A stretch of DNA of 6,364 nt, taken from an uncultured Eggerthella sp. (lineage in GTDB: Bacteria > Actinomycetota > Coriobacteriia > Coriobacteriales > Eggerthellaceae). The first letter of the stretch is position 1. Every line of letters begins with the position of its first letter. The DNA is taken from contig URVA01000080.1 in NCBI GenBank assembly GCA_900551155.1, positions 1 to 6,364 on the forward strand. Direction: 5' to 3'. The translations under genes were made by a program, and so were the position numbers. The notes under the pieces are model-generated. The model did no database searches. It was given only the letters and a program-made list of their open reading frames with translations, and had not been told where the DNA came from. Below are positions 4,491 through 6,364 of the stretch, in pieces.

Positions 4491-5861
4491 ATGAAGAGCA
4501 ACGCTGAGCTAACTGAAGAATACTTCGCCACTTCTCTTGCCCTGAATGGTGATATAGAAGGAAGAAGGGCTGCTTATGCGTATATGCAAAGCTCTACCGC
4601 TATTGTTCATCACAAAGTAGTAGCGTGCTCGTTTATCCCCCGATTATTCAACGATGAAAGCTGGGATACCCTTAAAACCGTAGCTAAAACCACCCATCGT
4701 ATTCTTTGCAAGGTGATCGACCATTACCTTACAGATCCTAGTTATCGCAGTATTTTTTCTTACGACAAACGTCTAGAAGAGCTCATTCTTTTACCACGTG
4801 GATATGATGACCTTCTGCCTTTTGCCCGCATCGATGTCTTTCTTAACGAAGATGATATGTCCTGTGGCTTTTGCGAATTTAACGGTGATGGTTCTGCTGG
4901 TATGAACGAAAACCGCGAAATTACCAACAGCATTAGTACCACCCAAACCTTCAAAAAGTTTGCTCAAACTCATTCAATTGAAACCTGCGAACTGTTCGAA
5001 TCCTGGGTAGAGAAGTTTATTGATATATTCCAACGTTCAAAACACGCTGTTCCTAATGCTCGTTTTGCAATCTGCGATTATCTTGAATGCGGTGTCGTGG
5101 ATGAATTTAAGGTGTTCGCAGAATACTTTAAACGCCACGGATACGATTGCGTTGTGTGCGACGTACGTGATCTTCACTTTGATGGTACCGTTCTTCGCGA
5201 TAAAGAAGGACTGCCCATCAATGCTATTTGGCGCCGCTGTGTTACCAATGATGTCATGGACTATTGGGATGAATCACAAGATTTAATTGAAGCACTTCGT
5301 CATGAGGCGGTTGCTCTAATTGGAAGTTTCGCAGGACATATTGTGCATGACAAACAGATATTTGAAGCACTGTATCACCCCAAAACGCAGGCAATCTTAA
5401 CCGAAGAAGAAAACGCCTTTATCGAGCGCCATGTTCCTCGTACTGTATTTCTAAACGATAGCGATATAGATATCAATGAAGTGCGTGCCCATAAGGATGA
5501 ATGGATTATTAAGCCAACAGACAACTATGGCGCCCGTGACGTATATGCAGGGCTTTCATTAGATGAGCAAGAATGGAACAAGATCATCGACACGTATGCA
5601 AACGAGGCTTCAGGAGCACCTTTTATTGCGCAAACCTACATTACGCCATTCAAAACTCATACCCTTGCACCTGATAGCGCTATCGAAGATCTCGCCGATA
5701 ACGAGATTGATATACAAGGCACGTGGTACAACAACCTCAGTGGGCTTTATTTGTACAATGGCGAATTCCAGGGCATTTTTTCTCGCCTAGGACCGCACCC
5801 TACTATCAGTAAAGAAAACGAAGGCATGACCGCTGCTACTCTTCATGTACGAGGTTGTTAG
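4491..5861 (+). CDS. Circularly permuted ATP-grasp protein, glutathionylspermidine-synthase-like
   Basis: This is a 456-residue probable cytosolic ligase of the type that activates a carboxylate with ATP and joins it to an amine or thiol. Visible landmarks are FCEFNGDGSAGMNENR (127-142), which resembles the F-x-EFN-x-D segment of glutathionylspermidine-synthase-like proteins, then AIWRRC (245-250), HDKQIFEALYHP (286-297), and WIIKPTDNYGARDVYAG (338-354), where K341 is the likely nucleotide-binding lysine. The C-terminal GLYLYNGEFQGIFSRLG (418-434) resembles the closing strands of the fold. This order is what a circularly permuted ATP-grasp shows. The substrate cannot be read from sequence, and the name should not be taken to imply glutathione or spermidine chemistry. 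The start at 4491 has a good ribosome binding site. The stop codon abuts the ATG of a membrane-protein gene, so the two are probably co-translated. It lies behind a tetR-family gene, whose control over it is inferred. Confidence 0.85.
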   Translation: MKSNAELTEEYFATSLALNGDIEGRRAAYAYMQSSTAIVHHKVVACSFIPRLFNDESWDTLKTVAKTTHRILCKVIDHYLTDPSYRSIFSYDKRLEELILLPRGYDDLLPFARIDVFLNEDDMSCGFCEFNGDGSAGMNENREITNSISTTQTFKKFAQTHSIETCELFESWVEKFIDIFQRSKHAVPNARFAICDYLECGVVDEFKVFAEYFKRHGYDCVVCDVRDLHFDGTVLRDKEGLPINAIWRRCVTNDVMDYWDESQDLIEALRHEAVALIGSFAGHIVHDKQIFEALYHPKTQAILTEEENAFIERHVPRTVFLNDSDIDINEVRAHKDEWIIKPTDNYGARDVYAGLSLDEQEWNKIIDTYANEASGAPFIAQTYITPFKTHTLAPDSAIEDLADNEIDIQGTWYNNLSGLYLYNGEFQGIFSRLGPHPTISKENEGMTAATLHVRGC

Positions 5862-6364
5862 ATGATTGGATTAACCAGACGCCTCCTTCTTATTGCGCTT
5901 AGCGCCGCAACAAGCATTGCCCTTGCCTACAGTCTCTTTGGTGTAGGGTTTATGGTGTGCACGCTGCCTCAGGCTACCTCTTTTATTGGAGGAACGTTTT
6001 CTGGATGGGAACATGCAACCTATCCCGAAGAAGATATGGCAGAAATTGCAGAAGCGGTACGCTCGTTTTCTATAGACGGAACCTCATCAGAAAATCTCTA
6101 CAACACCATAGATTCAGTAATGGAAGAAGCAGAACCTCAAATTGCTGCTCTTTTCGAAGCGGGATCTGTTTTGGATAGCACCCTTGATACCACAATGCTT
6201 GAATCAACAAATCTTGCTGAACTAGAAGAAGAATATTCGCTGCCCCGCAATGCGCTTTCACATTTACAGGATTGCACGCCTATATTCACAACAGGACGAA
6301 TTTCAGTTGGTGTCATAGGAGCATTTGCCCTTGCAGGTCTTATTGCACTCGGAATTCTTGCAGG
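5862..6364 (+). CDS. Integral membrane protein, DUF1461/TIGR01906-like, N-terminal part
   Basis: The first 167 residues are present and the frame is open at the right edge. Residues 5-34 are a positively charged start followed by a hydrophobic segment (RRLLLIALSAATSIALAYSL), an uncleaved signal anchor or first membrane helix. A polar region of about 110 residues follows (roughly 35-146), probably outside the membrane, with YPEEDMAEIAEAVRSFSIDG (54-73) and a SHLQDCTPIF segment (133-142). A second hydrophobic helix begins near 148 (VGVIGAFALAGLIALGILA) and is cut by the window. A long loop after the first helix with an HLxD-type motif before the next helix fits the DUF1461 family of unknown function; this match is from memory. 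The ATG directly follows the TAG of the ATP-grasp gene, and GAGG at 5851-5854 in that gene's last codons serves as ribosome binding site, so the pair is likely coupled. Confidence 0.75.
   Translation, partial: MIGLTRRLLLIALSAATSIALAYSLFGVGFMVCTLPQATSFIGGTFSGWEHATYPEEDMAEIAEAVRSFSIDGTSSENLYNTIDSVMEEAEPQIAALFEAGSVLDSTLDTTMLESTNLAELEEEYSLPRNALSHLQDCTPIFTTGRISVGVIGAFALAGLIALGILA

Overview
The window looks like ordinary chromosomal DNA from a moderately AT-rich actinobacterium-like organism. The order metK then priA, the style of the proteins and the glutathionylspermidine-synthase-like ATP-grasp suggest a member of the Coriobacteriia (Eggerthellales type). This assignment comes from recall of the families and is not proven by the sequence. 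No mobile element, CRISPR array, tRNA or rRNA is visible.

Minus-strand block (1-3596, transcribed right to left): a radical SAM protein of unknown function (2157-3596), then S-adenosylmethionine synthetase metK (672-1937), then the N-terminal 178 residues of the primosomal protein PriA (534 running off the left edge). All three point the same way, and no convincing intrinsic terminator lies between them, so read-through is possible. MetK makes the cofactor that the upstream radical SAM enzyme consumes.

Divergent control region (3597-3741): this separates the radical SAM gene from a TetR-family regulator gene (3742-4359, plus). Two sigma70-like promoters lie face to face on the same ~32 bp, each -10 box overlapping the other's -35 box. 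A 14-bp palindrome, a candidate TetR operator, overlaps them.

Plus-strand block (3742-6364): the TetR regulator; a 131-bp gap with a 14-bp-stem inverted repeat; a circularly permuted ATP-grasp ligase-like protein (4491-5861); and, immediately abutting it, the first 167 residues of an integral membrane protein that resembles the DUF1461/TIGR01906 family (5862 to the right edge). The last two look translationally coupled.

The part with most unknown biology is the radical SAM / TetR / ATP-grasp / membrane-protein neighbourhood. None of these has a substrate that can be read from the sequence, and whether they form one pathway is inference. The main structural oddities are the overlapping divergent promoters, a large insertion in the PriA N-terminal domain, two insertions and a possible in-frame upstream extension in MetK, and the strong inverted repeat before the ATP-grasp gene.
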